From Sporomusa sp. (GTDB lineage Bacteria > Bacillota_C > Negativicutes > Sporomusales > Sporomusaceae): 5,664 nucleotides of DNA. Both the position numbers and the translations under genes were made by a program. How positions within the stretch are numbered: position 1 is the first letter of the stretch; each line of letters begins with the position of its first letter. The DNA is taken from positions 1 to 5,664 of the forward strand of contig JAQSXM010000252.1 in the NCBI GenBank assembly GCA_029256645.1, in the 5' to 3' direction. A model generated the notes under the pieces. That model saw nothing but the letters and a program-made list of their open reading frames with translations. It did not search any database and was not told the origin of the DNA. Positions 5,609 through 5,664 of this stretch are shown here, piece by piece.

Positions 5609-5636
5609 GCCAGCCTAGGGCAAGGCGTGGTATAAT
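5607..5636 (+). promoter_or_regulatory. Sigma-A promoter of the next plus-strand gene
   Basis: -35 TTGCCA (5607-5612) and -10 TATAAT (5631-5636) are spaced 18 bp, with an extended -10 TGG (5628-5630). The -35 starts within the last two bases of the niaP terminator T-run. It has the same hexamers and spacing as the niaP promoter but lacks the AAGACA repeats downstream. Confidence 0.72.
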
Positions 5637-5656
5637 TACACATAACTATTGTTGCT

Positions 5657-5662
5657 GGGAGG
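5657..5662 (+). promoter_or_regulatory. Ribosome binding site of a gene starting beyond the window
   Basis: GGGAGG lies 2 bases before the window ends and about 14 nt after the expected start of transcription. A start codon should follow within about 10 bases, so a plus-strand gene begins immediately to the right. Its product cannot be told from here. Confidence 0.6.
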
Positions 5663-5664
5663 CG

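Overview
The window looks like ordinary chromosome of a Bacillota bacterium. The evidence is strong GGAGG-type ribosome binding sites, near-consensus sigma-A promoters, a NiaR (YrxA-type) repressor, a sporulation-type histidine kinase and a Bacillus-like niacin transporter. The protein style and moderate GC would suit a Negativicutes spore former such as Sporomusa or Pelosinus, but that placement is inference from impression, not from a search.

Layout: (1) 23-538, plus strand, NiaR, a nicotinate-sensing repressor with an HTH domain and a 3H domain. (2) 572-2368, minus strand, a membrane sensor histidine kinase (LytS-type membrane module, PAS, HisKA, HATPase) converging on niaR with only 33 bp between the stop codons. 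(3) 2369-2802, an AT-rich 434-bp gap holding a 268-bp element with 39-bp imperfect terminal inverted repeats, an internal intrinsic terminator and further repeats of its end sequence. It has no transposase and is best read as a MITE or internally deleted insertion sequence. (4) 2803-3996, minus strand, a 12-TM MFS exporter of the fosmidomycin-resistance (Fsr) type. (5) 3997-4221, a divergent control region with one sigma-A promoter per direction and a 12-bp tandem repeat between the niaP start site and its RBS. (6) 4222-5568, plus strand, NiaP, a niacin transporter of the MFS. (7) 5574-5664, a strong terminator for niaP, then the promoter and RBS of another plus-strand gene whose start codon lies beyond the window.

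The clearest biological unit is NiaR plus NiaP. In Bacillota, NiaR with bound nicotinate represses niacin uptake and NAD synthesis genes, and niaP is a known member of that regulon. The tandem AAGACA-YRTGTA repeat just downstream of the niaP start site is the natural candidate NiaR operator. The kinase and the Fsr-like exporter lie between regulator and transporter but show no functional link to niacin in the sequence. I see no defence system, CRISPR array, RNA gene or clearly new system. The least explained part is the repeat element at 2478-2745.
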